NCBI GenBank assembly: GCA_016789035.1
Contig: JAEUSC010000202.1
Span: forward strand, 1-7,373
Direction: 5' to 3'
DNA length: 7,373 nucleotides
Source: Candidatus Omnitrophota bacterium
GTDB lineage: Bacteria; Omnitrophota; Gorgyraeia; Zapsychrales; Fredricksoniimonadaceae
A program made the position numbers and the translations under genes. The first letter of the stretch is position 1. Every line of letters begins with the position of its first letter. Below are positions 1 through 5,762 of the stretch, piece after piece. The notes beneath the pieces were generated by a model. That model was not told where the DNA came from. It saw only the letters and a program-made list of their open reading frames with translations, and made no database searches.

Positions 1-995
1 ATAAAGGAAACATTTTCAGTGCTCCAGAACAGTGAGAAGAAAATGGCGGGAAGTGCACTGTAAAGGGCGGGAAGAATAAAAGAGGGAAAAAGAGATTTAG
101 ACTCTTTCTTCGCTGCCAGGATGTAACTTGTGATTACGACGACGCAAATCATAAACGCCAGCAATCCCTCTGTTTTTATAAATCCCATGATTCCGCAGAA
201 CATTCCGCTGGTCATGGCCAAGGCGTGATTCTTTTCTCTGAGGGCTATGATTATTGAGGTTAAACATCCCAACAGATAAAAGGCCAGCACAATGTCGCTG
301 TACTGGCTGATGGAAAGGGTGTTAATAAAGGGGATGGAAAACAAAACGAGCGGCGGAAGGACGCTCAGGATGCCTTTACCTAAACGGTGTAGCCCCCAAA
401 ACATTAAGCATGCTGTGAAAAAGCTAAATAAGATTGCATTAAAAAGACCTGTTGAGACCGAGGGCTGTTGGGCCACACACCATCCCCAGGCGTTGACCAG
501 CGGGAGAAAGAATGGATATTGATTATTGGAACGCCACATGGAAGGATCCATCATGTTTTTCCATTGATCACCGGCCAGAAATATAAATTTGGTTTTCAGG
601 TTCCAGCTGGCCCAGGCGTCCCAACCGCCAAAAGGAAAAAAATGCGCTTCACGCCATAAGGGAACGAGAAGCAAGGACGCAATCAATAGGCCGATCCAAG
701 CTTTGCGATCTGCGCGCAAGGTCGGTAGCATAGTCGACAAATGGTTTTTGTAAATCCGGTAATTGATAATTAAAAGAAGGGTAGCGATGATCACATGTCC
801 TGCCCAAACAGCAGGGATACTGTATGTCCCAGCAATAAAAAGTGAATAGAATCCGATGTGAGCACTGATAGCCACCCCGAGGCCGGTCGAAGAAATTATA
901 AGCCAAAAGGGATCCATTTTCCCTTGGGATCGGATGGCGTTTGTTGCGAGAAATCCCAGGGCTATAGATATGATCAGGCCAAGCAGGTAGTTCAT
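1..995 (-). CDS. Polytopic membrane protein, GT-C (family 39-like) sugar transferase candidate, partial
   Basis: The frame is open from the ATG at 995-993 to the left window edge, giving 331 residues with no stop; the C-terminus lies outside. Many hydrophobic segments are visible (about residues 1-20, 30-55, 62-80, 99-113, 184-203, 208-224, 233-252, 262-295, 306-324). Between the early helices is a conserved-looking loop, FGGWDAWASWNLKTKF (122-137) followed by NNQYPFFLPLVNAW (157-170). Later come QYSDIVLAFYLLG (231-243) and GFIKTEGLL (271-279), which resemble the YADIPL and K-N-E-G motifs I recall from bacterial GT-C-like membrane proteins. Such enzymes move sugars from polyprenyl-phosphate donors on the outer face of the membrane. 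The start overlaps the stop of the preceding small membrane protein gene (ATGA), so the two are probably translationally coupled. The membrane protein assignment is firm; transferase activity and substrate are inferred. Confidence 0.8.
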   Translation of the reverse strand, partial: MNYLLGLIISIALGFLATNAIRSQGKMDPFWLIISSTGLGVAISAHIGFYSLFIAGTYSIPAVWAGHVIIATLLLIINYRIYKNHLSTMLPTLRADRKAWIGLLIASLLLVPLWREAHFFPFGGWDAWASWNLKTKFIFLAGDQWKNMMDPSMWRSNNQYPFFLPLVNAWGWCVAQQPSVSTGLFNAILFSFFTACLMFWGLHRLGKGILSVLPPLVLFSIPFINTLSISQYSDIVLAFYLLGCLTSIIIALREKNHALAMTSGMFCGIMGFIKTEGLLAFMICVVVITSYILAAKKESKSLFPSFILPALYSALPAIFFSLFWSTENVSF

Positions 996-1396
996 TGTGA
1001 TTTGTTCCGTAATGCCAATATAACGCCGAACTGATTTCGCAACAGCGGCGTGGCGTTGAGTTCTTTAAGTTTATTTAAGGCGGCCACTTCCGTCGAGCAA
1101 TTCAGGATAAAATAGTTATTAGGCTTACCCGTGACGTCTAAAATGACCGGGGCAAGGACATACTGGGCTTGTTCGTATTCGGCCAGCGCAATGGTTTCTT
1201 TAAGATCTAGGTCGGTGGCATAACCGATGTGTGTTTCATTTTTGAGGTATTTATCCAGTCCCGAGAATTTGAGACCGGCAAATTGAACGGTGTGTTCCGG
1301 GGATAACTTTTTGTAAAGTTGGTAGACGTTCAGGCTGATAAAAATAAAGCACCAGGCCAAAAACAGCGTTTTAAAGTGGATGTGTTTGATGGTCAT
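992..1396 (-). CDS. Small single-pass membrane protein coupled to the GT-C-like gene
   Basis: This is a 134-residue protein from the ATG at 1396. One hydrophobic segment (about residues 9-28, KTLFLAWCFIFISLNVYQLY) follows a short basic N-terminus, suggesting a membrane anchor with the rest outside. The soluble part has IGYATDLD (57-64), EYEQAQYVLAPVILD (73-87) and a C-terminal LNATPLLRNQFGVILALR stretch; I recall no named domain. A longer frame starts at 1426, but that ATG overlaps the likely -10 box, whereas the 1396 ATG has GGTGAT six bases upstream, a match to the 16S anti-Shine-Dalgarno region. The stop overlaps the start of the large membrane protein by 4 bases. It is probably an accessory partner of that protein in envelope glycan assembly, inferred only from position and topology. 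The protein is likely real; its function is unknown. Confidence 0.75.
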   Translation of the reverse strand: MTIKHIHFKTLFLAWCFIFISLNVYQLYKKLSPEHTVQFAGLKFSGLDKYLKNETHIGYATDLDLKETIALAEYEQAQYVLAPVILDVTGKPNNYFILNCSTEVAALNKLKELNATPLLRNQFGVILALRNKSQ

Positions 1397-1424
1397 AATG
1401 TTATCACCGTTAGTGACGATTGAC

Positions 1425-1452
1425 ATTCTACTGTAATAGATTCGTTTTTCAA
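1425..1452 (-). promoter_or_regulatory. Putative sigma70-type promoter for the leftward membrane protein pair
   Basis: On the minus strand TTGAAA (1452-1447) and TAGAAT (1430-1425) are separated by 16 bases. Transcription would begin near 1418, about 22 bases before the ATG at 1396. This excludes the upstream ATG at 1426 and supports the shorter protein. The spacing is one base short of optimal and the call is by eye. Confidence 0.45.
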
Positions 1453-1499
1453 CAGCTGATTCAAGTGATTGGATCGGTTGATAATGCTGAATAAAGTTT

Positions 1500-1527
1500 T
1501 TGAATTGGCGAAGGCTTTCAGTATAAT
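1500..1527 (+). promoter_or_regulatory. Putative sigma70-type promoter for the sugar cluster
   Basis: TTGAAT (1500-1505) and a consensus TATAAT (1522-1527) are separated by 16 bases. Transcription would begin near 1534, leaving a leader of about 72 bases before the GTG at 1606. It lies back to back with the leftward promoter, with 47 bases between the two -35 boxes, so a shared regulator could bind between them. I saw no clear operator repeat there. Confidence 0.55.
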
Positions 1528-1605
1528 GTCACCTGATTTATTTGTCTTCGCTGATAGTTATAGTTACGTGATCTTAACAAATTTTTAGAATTCCTAGGGG
1601 GAACT

Positions 1606-2625
1606 GTGGTTAACATTGGTGTTATCGGTTGCGGGCATTGGGGGCCCAACCACATTCGTGTCTTTTCCCAATCTTTGAACTCCAAGGTCGTCATGTGTGC
1701 TGACCTTGATCAGAAACGTTTGACGTCCATCCAGGCGCTTTTTCCATCTATTAAAACAACGACCGATTACAAGGCCATTTTAAATCATCCGGATATTGAC
1801 GCTGTCGTCATTTCTGTCCCCACCAATATGCACTATTCGTTTGCTAAAGAGGCGCTGGAGCATGGCAAGCACGTGCTGTGCGAAAAACCTTTGGCCTTAA
1901 TTCCCCAAGAATGTTTGGCATTAAAAGAATTGGCCTTGAAGCAGAAAAAAGTCCTCATGGTTGGCCATATTTTTGTGTTTAATGCGGGAATTGTGAAGTT
2001 GCGAGAATACATTCAGACGGGGGAAATCGGCAAGGTTCAGTATGCGCATTCCGAAAGAACGAATCTGGGGCCGTTTCGTTATGATGTCAACGCTCTTTGG
2101 GATTTGGCACCGCATGACATTTCAATTTTTAACTATATGCTCAATGCGTGTCCTGTGGGCGTTTCGGCTCGTGGTCAAAAATGTTTGGGCAGCAATTTGG
2201 ATGATCTGTGCTTTGCCACGATTGAATATCCTAATAACATTCTTGTGAATGTTCATGTGAGCTGGCTTGATCCCAAAAAAGTTCGTCAGATCACAATTGT
2301 CGGTGACAAGAAAATGTTAGCGTGGGACGATCTGGATAACGTAGGGCCTATCAAGCTTTACGATAAACATGTGGAAAAGACGTCCGTATACTATGAGACC
2401 TATGGGGAATTCCAATTGCTGTCGCGTGAGGGAAATATTACCATCCCCAATGTAGGATTTAACGAACCGCTTAAGGCCCAAGGAAAATTTTTTATTGATT
2501 GTATCGAGGGCAATGCAGCGCCCGATGTTGCAGATGCGCAAAAGGGATATGAAGTTGTTAAAACATTGTGCGCTATTCAGGAGTCCGTAGAGAAAAAAGG
2601 CGCGCCGGTAGCGATTGCGTGGTGA
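1606..2625 (+). CDS. Gfo/Idh/MocA family NAD(P)-dependent dehydrogenase, WbpB/WlbA-like nucleotide-sugar oxidase
   Basis: This 339-residue protein is of usual length for the family. The N-terminal Rossmann fold shows GVIGCGHWGPNH (5-16), with an acidic end of the second strand at CADLD (31-35). The family EKP signature is at 93-95 (VLCEKPLAL), Lys94 being the expected catalytic or substrate-binding lysine. DLAPHD (166-171) supplies the His170 expected in the sugar-binding half. In WbpB/WlbA relatives the enzyme oxidises C3 of UDP-GlcNAc uronate before transamination; the adjacent acyltransferase supports a role of that kind, but another NDP-sugar is possible. The start is GTG with AGGGGG at 1596-1601, four bases upstream. 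The stop overlaps a possible GTG start of the next gene by 4 bases, so the two are coupled. The family is secure, the substrate inferred. Confidence 0.9.
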   Translation: MVNIGVIGCGHWGPNHIRVFSQSLNSKVVMCADLDQKRLTSIQALFPSIKTTTDYKAILNHPDIDAVVISVPTNMHYSFAKEALEHGKHVLCEKPLALIPQECLALKELALKQKKVLMVGHIFVFNAGIVKLREYIQTGEIGKVQYAHSERTNLGPFRYDVNALWDLAPHDISIFNYMLNACPVGVSARGQKCLGSNLDDLCFATIEYPNNILVNVHVSWLDPKKVRQITIVGDKKMLAWDDLDNVGPIKLYDKHVEKTSVYYETYGEFQLLSREGNITIPNVGFNEPLKAQGKFFIDCIEGNAAPDVADAQKGYEVVKTLCAIQESVEKKGAPVAIAW

Positions 2626-2627
2626 TC

Positions 2628-3182
2628 ATGAATTACTTTAAGCATGAAAAAGCTTTGGTTCATCCGAATTCTGTAATCGGTGAAAAGACACGCGTGTGGG
2701 CGTTTGCGAATGTTTTGGATGGGGCGACCGTCGGCAGTCACTGCAATATCTGCGACGGATGTTTTATCGAAAAAGGGGCAATTGTAGGCAATCATGTCAC
2801 GCTCAAAAATCATGTCTGCGTGTGGGACGGAGTGACATTACAAGATGATGTGTTCGTTGGGGCGAGCGTCATTTTTATCAATGACCGTTATCCGCGCAGC
2901 AATCGCAGTGATGCCTGGACATTGGAGAAAACGACCGTTGAAAAAGGCGCGACAATTGGAGCGGGGGCAACCATTCTTTGCGGCCTGACAATCGGTCAAT
3001 ACGCTGTTGTGGGCGCCGGCAGTGTGGTTACAAAGAATGTCGCTTCCTTTACCATCGTTTGCGGAAATCCCGCCCGGTTTCAGGGGTATGCCTGTTACTG
3101 CGGAAGAAAATTAAATCACGAGTTGAAATGTTCGTGTGGAGCCAGTTTTCGTCTGGACGGCCAACAATTAAAGCCAGCCTGA
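2628..3182 (+). CDS. Left-handed beta-helix N-acyltransferase, WbpD/WlbB-like, with Cys-rich C-terminal tail
   Basis: This is a 184-residue protein built of hexapeptide repeats (for example VIGEKTRVWAFANVLDGATV, AIVGNHVTLKNHVCV, TIGAGATILCGLTIGQYAVV), the fold of acetyl-CoA-dependent sugar acetyltransferases. The stretch VTLKNHVCVWDGVTL, followed by VFVGASVIFINDRYPRS (75-91), matches the layout of WbpD/WlbB enzymes, which acetylate the 3-amino group of UDP-2-acetamido-3-amino uronates. The C-terminus adds CYCG (156-159) and CSCG (168-171), a possible small zinc ribbon. I chose the ATG at 2628; a GTG at 2622 overlaps the upstream stop (GTGA) and would add only two residues. The glycosyltransferase starts one base after this stop. 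Acetyl transfer to a C3 amino sugar is the best reading; another acyl donor is possible. Confidence 0.88.
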   Translation: MNYFKHEKALVHPNSVIGEKTRVWAFANVLDGATVGSHCNICDGCFIEKGAIVGNHVTLKNHVCVWDGVTLQDDVFVGASVIFINDRYPRSNRSDAWTLEKTTVEKGATIGAGATILCGLTIGQYAVVGAGSVVTKNVASFTIVCGNPARFQGYACYCGRKLNHELKCSCGASFRLDGQQLKPA

Positions 3183-3183
3183 T

Positions 3184-3918
3184 ATGAATCAGAAAATTCT
3201 CGTTTGTCCAGTTGCATTCAATGAAAACGTAAAAATCAAACGGGTGATTGAACGTTTTTTGAAAAGTCCTGCCCGCCCGGGATTGGATTACTTAATTGTC
3301 GATGACTGTTCAACGGATGATACGACGGACATTATTAAGAGTTACGCATCTCAAGGTGTTCGGACCATTAAGCATGAGAAGCGAAGCGGAGTTGGTGCGG
3401 CCATTCGCACGGCTATCCGTTATGCGCAAAAGAATGGTTACGAAGTTTTAGTCATTATGGCAGGAAATGATAAAGATAATCCGGATGAAATTCCCAATGT
3501 CATCGGACCGATTATTAAAGATGGTTACGACTTCGTACAGGGGTCGCGCTATTATGGGAAAAAAGGCACCGGCGGGGACATGCCGTTTTACCGCAAGGTG
3601 GCAACCAAGTTGTATCCGCTTGTTTTCTCAATGTGTGTAGGCCGGCGGCTGACGGATACCAGTAACGGCTTTCGTGCGTTTCGTTTGTCACTGTTTAAAG
3701 ACGCGCGGTTTAACATCGATCAAGACTGGCTTAATCAATACGAACTAGAACCCTACCTACTCTATAAGAGCATCACCTTAGGCTACAAATTCACCGAAGC
3801 CTTTGTCACCAAGATTTATCCTCCTAAAAAATTAGGCTACACCAAAATGAAACCGATCACCGGCTGGTGGAGTATTTTCCGTCCGCTGGTTTTTTTGCGT
3901 TTGGGAATTAAGAAGTAA
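3184..3918 (+). CDS. Family 2 glycosyltransferase, Dpm1/polyprenyl-phosphate sugar synthase-like
   Basis: The 244 residues form one GT-A catalytic domain. VDDCSTDDT (39-47) is the nucleotide-binding motif. MAGNDKDNP (92-100) sits where the family carries its metal-binding DxD-type motif. QGSRY (119-123), LTDTSNGFRAFR (156-167) and a C-terminal PPKKLGYTKMKPITGWW segment are typical of Dpm1/DPG-synthase-like enzymes, which move a sugar from an NDP donor to a polyprenyl phosphate or a nascent glycan. There is no full transmembrane helix; the tail (FRPLVFLRLGIKK) may dip into the membrane. It follows the acyltransferase by one base and is the last gene of the cluster. It might make the lipid-linked donor used by a GT-C enzyme such as the one on the opposite strand; that link is inference. 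Confidence 0.88.
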   Translation: MNQKILVCPVAFNENVKIKRVIERFLKSPARPGLDYLIVDDCSTDDTTDIIKSYASQGVRTIKHEKRSGVGAAIRTAIRYAQKNGYEVLVIMAGNDKDNPDEIPNVIGPIIKDGYDFVQGSRYYGKKGTGGDMPFYRKVATKLYPLVFSMCVGRRLTDTSNGFRAFRLSLFKDARFNIDQDWLNQYELEPYLLYKSITLGYKFTEAFVTKIYPPKKLGYTKMKPITGWWSIFRPLVFLRLGIKK

Positions 3919-3930
3919 GTTGGTTTCTTA

Positions 3931-3961
3931 ATCCCTGATTGTGCCGTACAAAATCAGGGAT
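3931..3961 (+). terminator. 10-bp perfect hairpin after the sugar cluster
   Basis: ATCCCTGATT (3931-3940) pairs perfectly with AATCAGGGAT (3952-3961) around an 11-base loop, starting 13 bases after the glycosyltransferase stop. Neither strand has a following T-run, so it does not meet the full intrinsic terminator pattern. It could instead protect the 3' end of the transcript or be a protein site. Confidence 0.35.
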
Positions 3962-4020
3962 AAACCGTTGTGTCCCGTTGGCTAAGAAATTTCCCTGGCT
4001 ACTTTAAGGAGAAAATGATT

Positions 4021-4290
4021 ATGAAAATTGATGTATACGACACCTATGCTACGTCCACTAAAGGAAAGATCATTCATTTTGATGTGCTTTTGCAAAGCGG
4101 TGGTACGAAAGAAACGGCATTGCAGTATGCGCGGAGTTTCTTAACGTCCATTGGCGAAAAGGCCGATGCACTTAAATCCGAGCGTTGTAATTTTTGTCAT
4201 ACGGAAACAGCACACCCTGTTGTCGAGGTGGCAATTGCCAAATCCGGGCATTATATTTTACAGATGGAAGGCTGCCCTGATCCCGCATAG
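4021..4290 (+). CDS. DUF2024 family protein
   Basis: This is an 89-residue soluble protein beginning MKIDVYDTYATSTKGKIIHF, the hallmark start of DUF2024 proteins. It also has ERCNFCH (Cys56, Cys59, His60) and a C-terminal YILQMEGCP with Cys85. These cysteines and histidine could bind a metal, but I know of no established function for the family. The start is set by AAGGAG at 4006-4011, nine bases before the ATG; the in-frame ATG at 4015 lies too close to it, and family members begin at MKID. The gene stands alone between the hairpin at 3931 and the exported-protein gene 40 bases downstream. I see no convincing promoter of its own. Confidence 0.85.
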   Translation: MKIDVYDTYATSTKGKIIHFDVLLQSGGTKETALQYARSFLTSIGEKADALKSERCNFCHTETAHPVVEVAIAKSGHYILQMEGCPDPA

Positions 4291-4330
4291 AACTCCCGAA
4301 TTCGTTGATTAATTTTGAAAAGAGGTTGAT

Positions 4331-4894
4331 ATGCGCCAGAAAGATAGAAATTATAAATGGATTTTAATTCTTATCGTTTTGACGCTTCAGACAAATATCG
4401 CTCTTGCCATGTATTCTGAATTCATCCGCATTACGCCGCAAAATATGAAGCACAATCGGCAAGCGCCTCGGGTTACGATTCAGGAGGTTACCGATAATCC
4501 CCATCAGCTGCAAATTACGGTGCAGATTCTGCAAGAGCCGATTAAAACGGTGTGGCTTATTGTCACCAAGAAACCGGTGTCGGCTCAAAGGCCGGGCGGC
4601 AGGATCAATGAAAAGAAATTTAAGCAGAATTTTAGAGAAGTGATAGGGGAAGGCAAAGATGGTGGTCGCGGTGTTGTTGAGAAGATTGTTCTTTTTGATC
4701 AGGATGATTTCAAAACAGCAGGTTCTCAGGAAAGGCTTGAAAAGGCTCATAAGAAATTCTTATTGGATAAATCCAAATTAAACCGAGCGTATATTTTTCA
4801 GGATGAGAAATCTGAAATTATGGACGGCGGGAGCTATGACACGGTTGATTTAAACGTATTTTTTAATCAAGGGGGAGTCGATTATGAAAAATAA
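4331..4894 (+). CDS. Small exported protein of unknown function
   Basis: This is a 187-residue protein. The N-terminus is a clear Sec signal peptide: basic MRQKDRNYK, a hydrophobic core (10-21) and a likely cleavage site after ALA (residues 24-26). There is no lipobox cysteine, so the mature protein of about 161 residues is probably periplasmic or secreted. The mature part has a beta-rich first half (VTIQEVTDNPHQLQITVQIL, then IKTVWLIVTKKPV) and a charged second half rich in Lys, Asp and Glu. It has no cysteine and no catalytic signature I can name. The ATG is preceded by AGAGGT (4321-4326). Its last 11 bases overlap the next gene, whose ribosome binding site lies inside this frame, so translation of the two is probably linked. 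I do not recognise the family. Confidence 0.72.
   Translation: MRQKDRNYKWILILIVLTLQTNIALAMYSEFIRITPQNMKHNRQAPRVTIQEVTDNPHQLQITVQILQEPIKTVWLIVTKKPVSAQRPGGRINEKKFKQNFREVIGEGKDGGRGVVEKIVLFDQDDFKTAGSQERLEKAHKKFLLDKSKLNRAYIFQDEKSEIMDGGSYDTVDLNVFFNQGGVDYEK
4869..4876 (+). promoter_or_regulatory. Strong ribosome binding site inside the upstream gene
   Basis: AAGGGGGA lies seven bases before the ATG at 4884 and entirely within the end of the exported-protein gene. It fixes the start of the DUF1016-nuclease fusion and means that gene is read from the same message. Confidence 0.7.
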
Positions 4895-5726
4895 TCCTTC
4901 CAAAATCCCGTCGGAATACGCCAGTCTGCTGCGCCGGGTCAAAGAGACGCTTTTGGAAGGTCAACGCCGTATCGAGTCTGAGCGCGTGCGCACGTATTGG
5001 GAGACGGGCAGGATCATTCACAGACACATTCTGCAACACAAAGACCGCGCCGATTACGGTTCACAGTTAATCGATAAAATTGCCAACGATCTTAATGTCG
5101 AACATACGCTGATCAAGCGCTGTGTCAAATTTGCCAGGCAATATCCAAGGCTGCCAATTGGTGCCCGCGGGCACCAATTGGGCTGGAGCCATTATCGGCA
5201 ACTCATTACGATCCCCGATGGTAAAAGGCGTCAGCTCGTTGAGCGCCGGTCGGTCGTCAATGACTGGACGGCCAAAGAACTCTCCGAGCAGATCAAAGAG
5301 ACAAAGGCCAAAAGTGCCAGCAGTCCGTTGTCTAAGTCGGGGGCCCAGGAGAACCGGGGCGCAAGGGAACTCCTTAAACCCCTGCGCGGTGAGTTGTACA
5401 CATACCGCGTCATAAAACGTCCCACCGTGGGCGCGGGTGAAGATTCCGGGCTGTTGATTGACCTTGGTTTCGGCATCTATTCCCGCCACACCCTTCGACT
5501 GCGGGGGATCGACACCCCGGAGATGACAACCAAAGAAGGCGAATCCGCCCGTGCTTTTGTGCAATCCTATATTAAGGAAGCCCAAATGATCGTCGTCCGC
5601 AGCAGCCGGTCGGATAAATACGACCGGTATTTGGCGGATGTTTTCCTTCCGGCGCCTACGGCGGAAGGGAAGGATGTTTATTTGAATAATTTGTTGTTGG
5701 AGAACGGGTTTGCGGTGAGGATGTGA
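4884..5726 (+). CDS. Fusion of DUF1016 N-terminal domain with staphylococcal-nuclease-like (SNase) domain
   Basis: This is a 280-residue protein with no signal peptide, so probably cytoplasmic. Residues about 10-140 match the DUF1016 (YhcG) N-terminal domain: RVRTYWETGRIIHRHI (34-49), DYGSQLIDKIANDL (57-70) and LGWSHYRQL (99-107). A Ser/Lys-rich linker (about 140-160) leads to an SNase domain (about 168-280). Against S. aureus nuclease the catalytic set is kept: Arg205 (R35), Asp210 and Thr211 (D40, T41), Glu213 (E43) in LRLRGIDTPEM, and Arg248 (R87) in DKYDRYLADVF. The calcium loop DGDT reads GEDS, keeping one Asp (187) and losing the other. Usual YhcG proteins end in a PD-(D/E)XK nuclease domain; here an unrelated nuclease takes its place. 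Predicted activity is cleavage of DNA or RNA; the biological role is unknown. Codon use is GC-richer than in the next gene. Confidence 0.85.
   Translation: MKNNPSKIPSEYASLLRRVKETLLEGQRRIESERVRTYWETGRIIHRHILQHKDRADYGSQLIDKIANDLNVEHTLIKRCVKFARQYPRLPIGARGHQLGWSHYRQLITIPDGKRRQLVERRSVVNDWTAKELSEQIKETKAKSASSPLSKSGAQENRGARELLKPLRGELYTYRVIKRPTVGAGEDSGLLIDLGFGIYSRHTLRLRGIDTPEMTTKEGESARAFVQSYIKEAQMIVVRSSRSDKYDRYLADVFLPAPTAEGKDVYLNNLLLENGFAVRM
5154..5181. repeat. Perfect 28-bp palindrome inside the DUF1016 domain
   Basis: The half-site CCAATTGGTGCCCG (5154-5167) is followed without a spacer by its exact reverse complement (5168-5181). It encodes residues 91-99 of the fusion protein, just before the WSHYR motif. 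It could be a mobile palindromic unit, a protein binding site or a transcript hairpin. Confidence 0.9.
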
Positions 5727-5762
5727 ACTTTTCCTTTCTACCTTCAACTATTGAGGATGGAT

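Noticed and set aside
2603..2614. Sequence resembling the ops element (GGCGGTAGCGT) of RfaH-controlled polysaccharide operons
   Set aside because: It has two mismatches in 11 and lies inside the end of a coding gene rather than in a leader, so it is most likely chance.
3978..4005. Possible promoter TTGGCT / TACTTT before the DUF2024 gene
   Set aside because: The -10 box would directly abut the ribosome binding site, so the transcript would lose or barely include it; the boxes are also weak.
3970..4020. N-terminal extension of the DUF2024 gene from a GTG at 3970
   Set aside because: The strong AAGGAG at 4006-4011 and the family's fixed MKIDVYDT start place initiation at 4021.
4295..4303. CCCGAATTC shared with 7143-7151, both just after stop codons
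   Set aside because: A nine-base match is expected many times by chance in a window this size and the flanks differ.
4364..4750. Minus-strand frame of 128 codons opposite the exported protein
   Set aside because: The plus-strand frame has a clear signal peptide and ribosome binding site; the antisense product is basic, low in structure and unlike a real protein.
5067..5747. Long open frame on the minus strand (226 codons) opposite the nuclease fusion
   Set aside because: It is the antisense shadow of a GC-rich gene whose plus-strand frame shows two recognisable domains, and it has no ribosome binding site or recognisable protein features.
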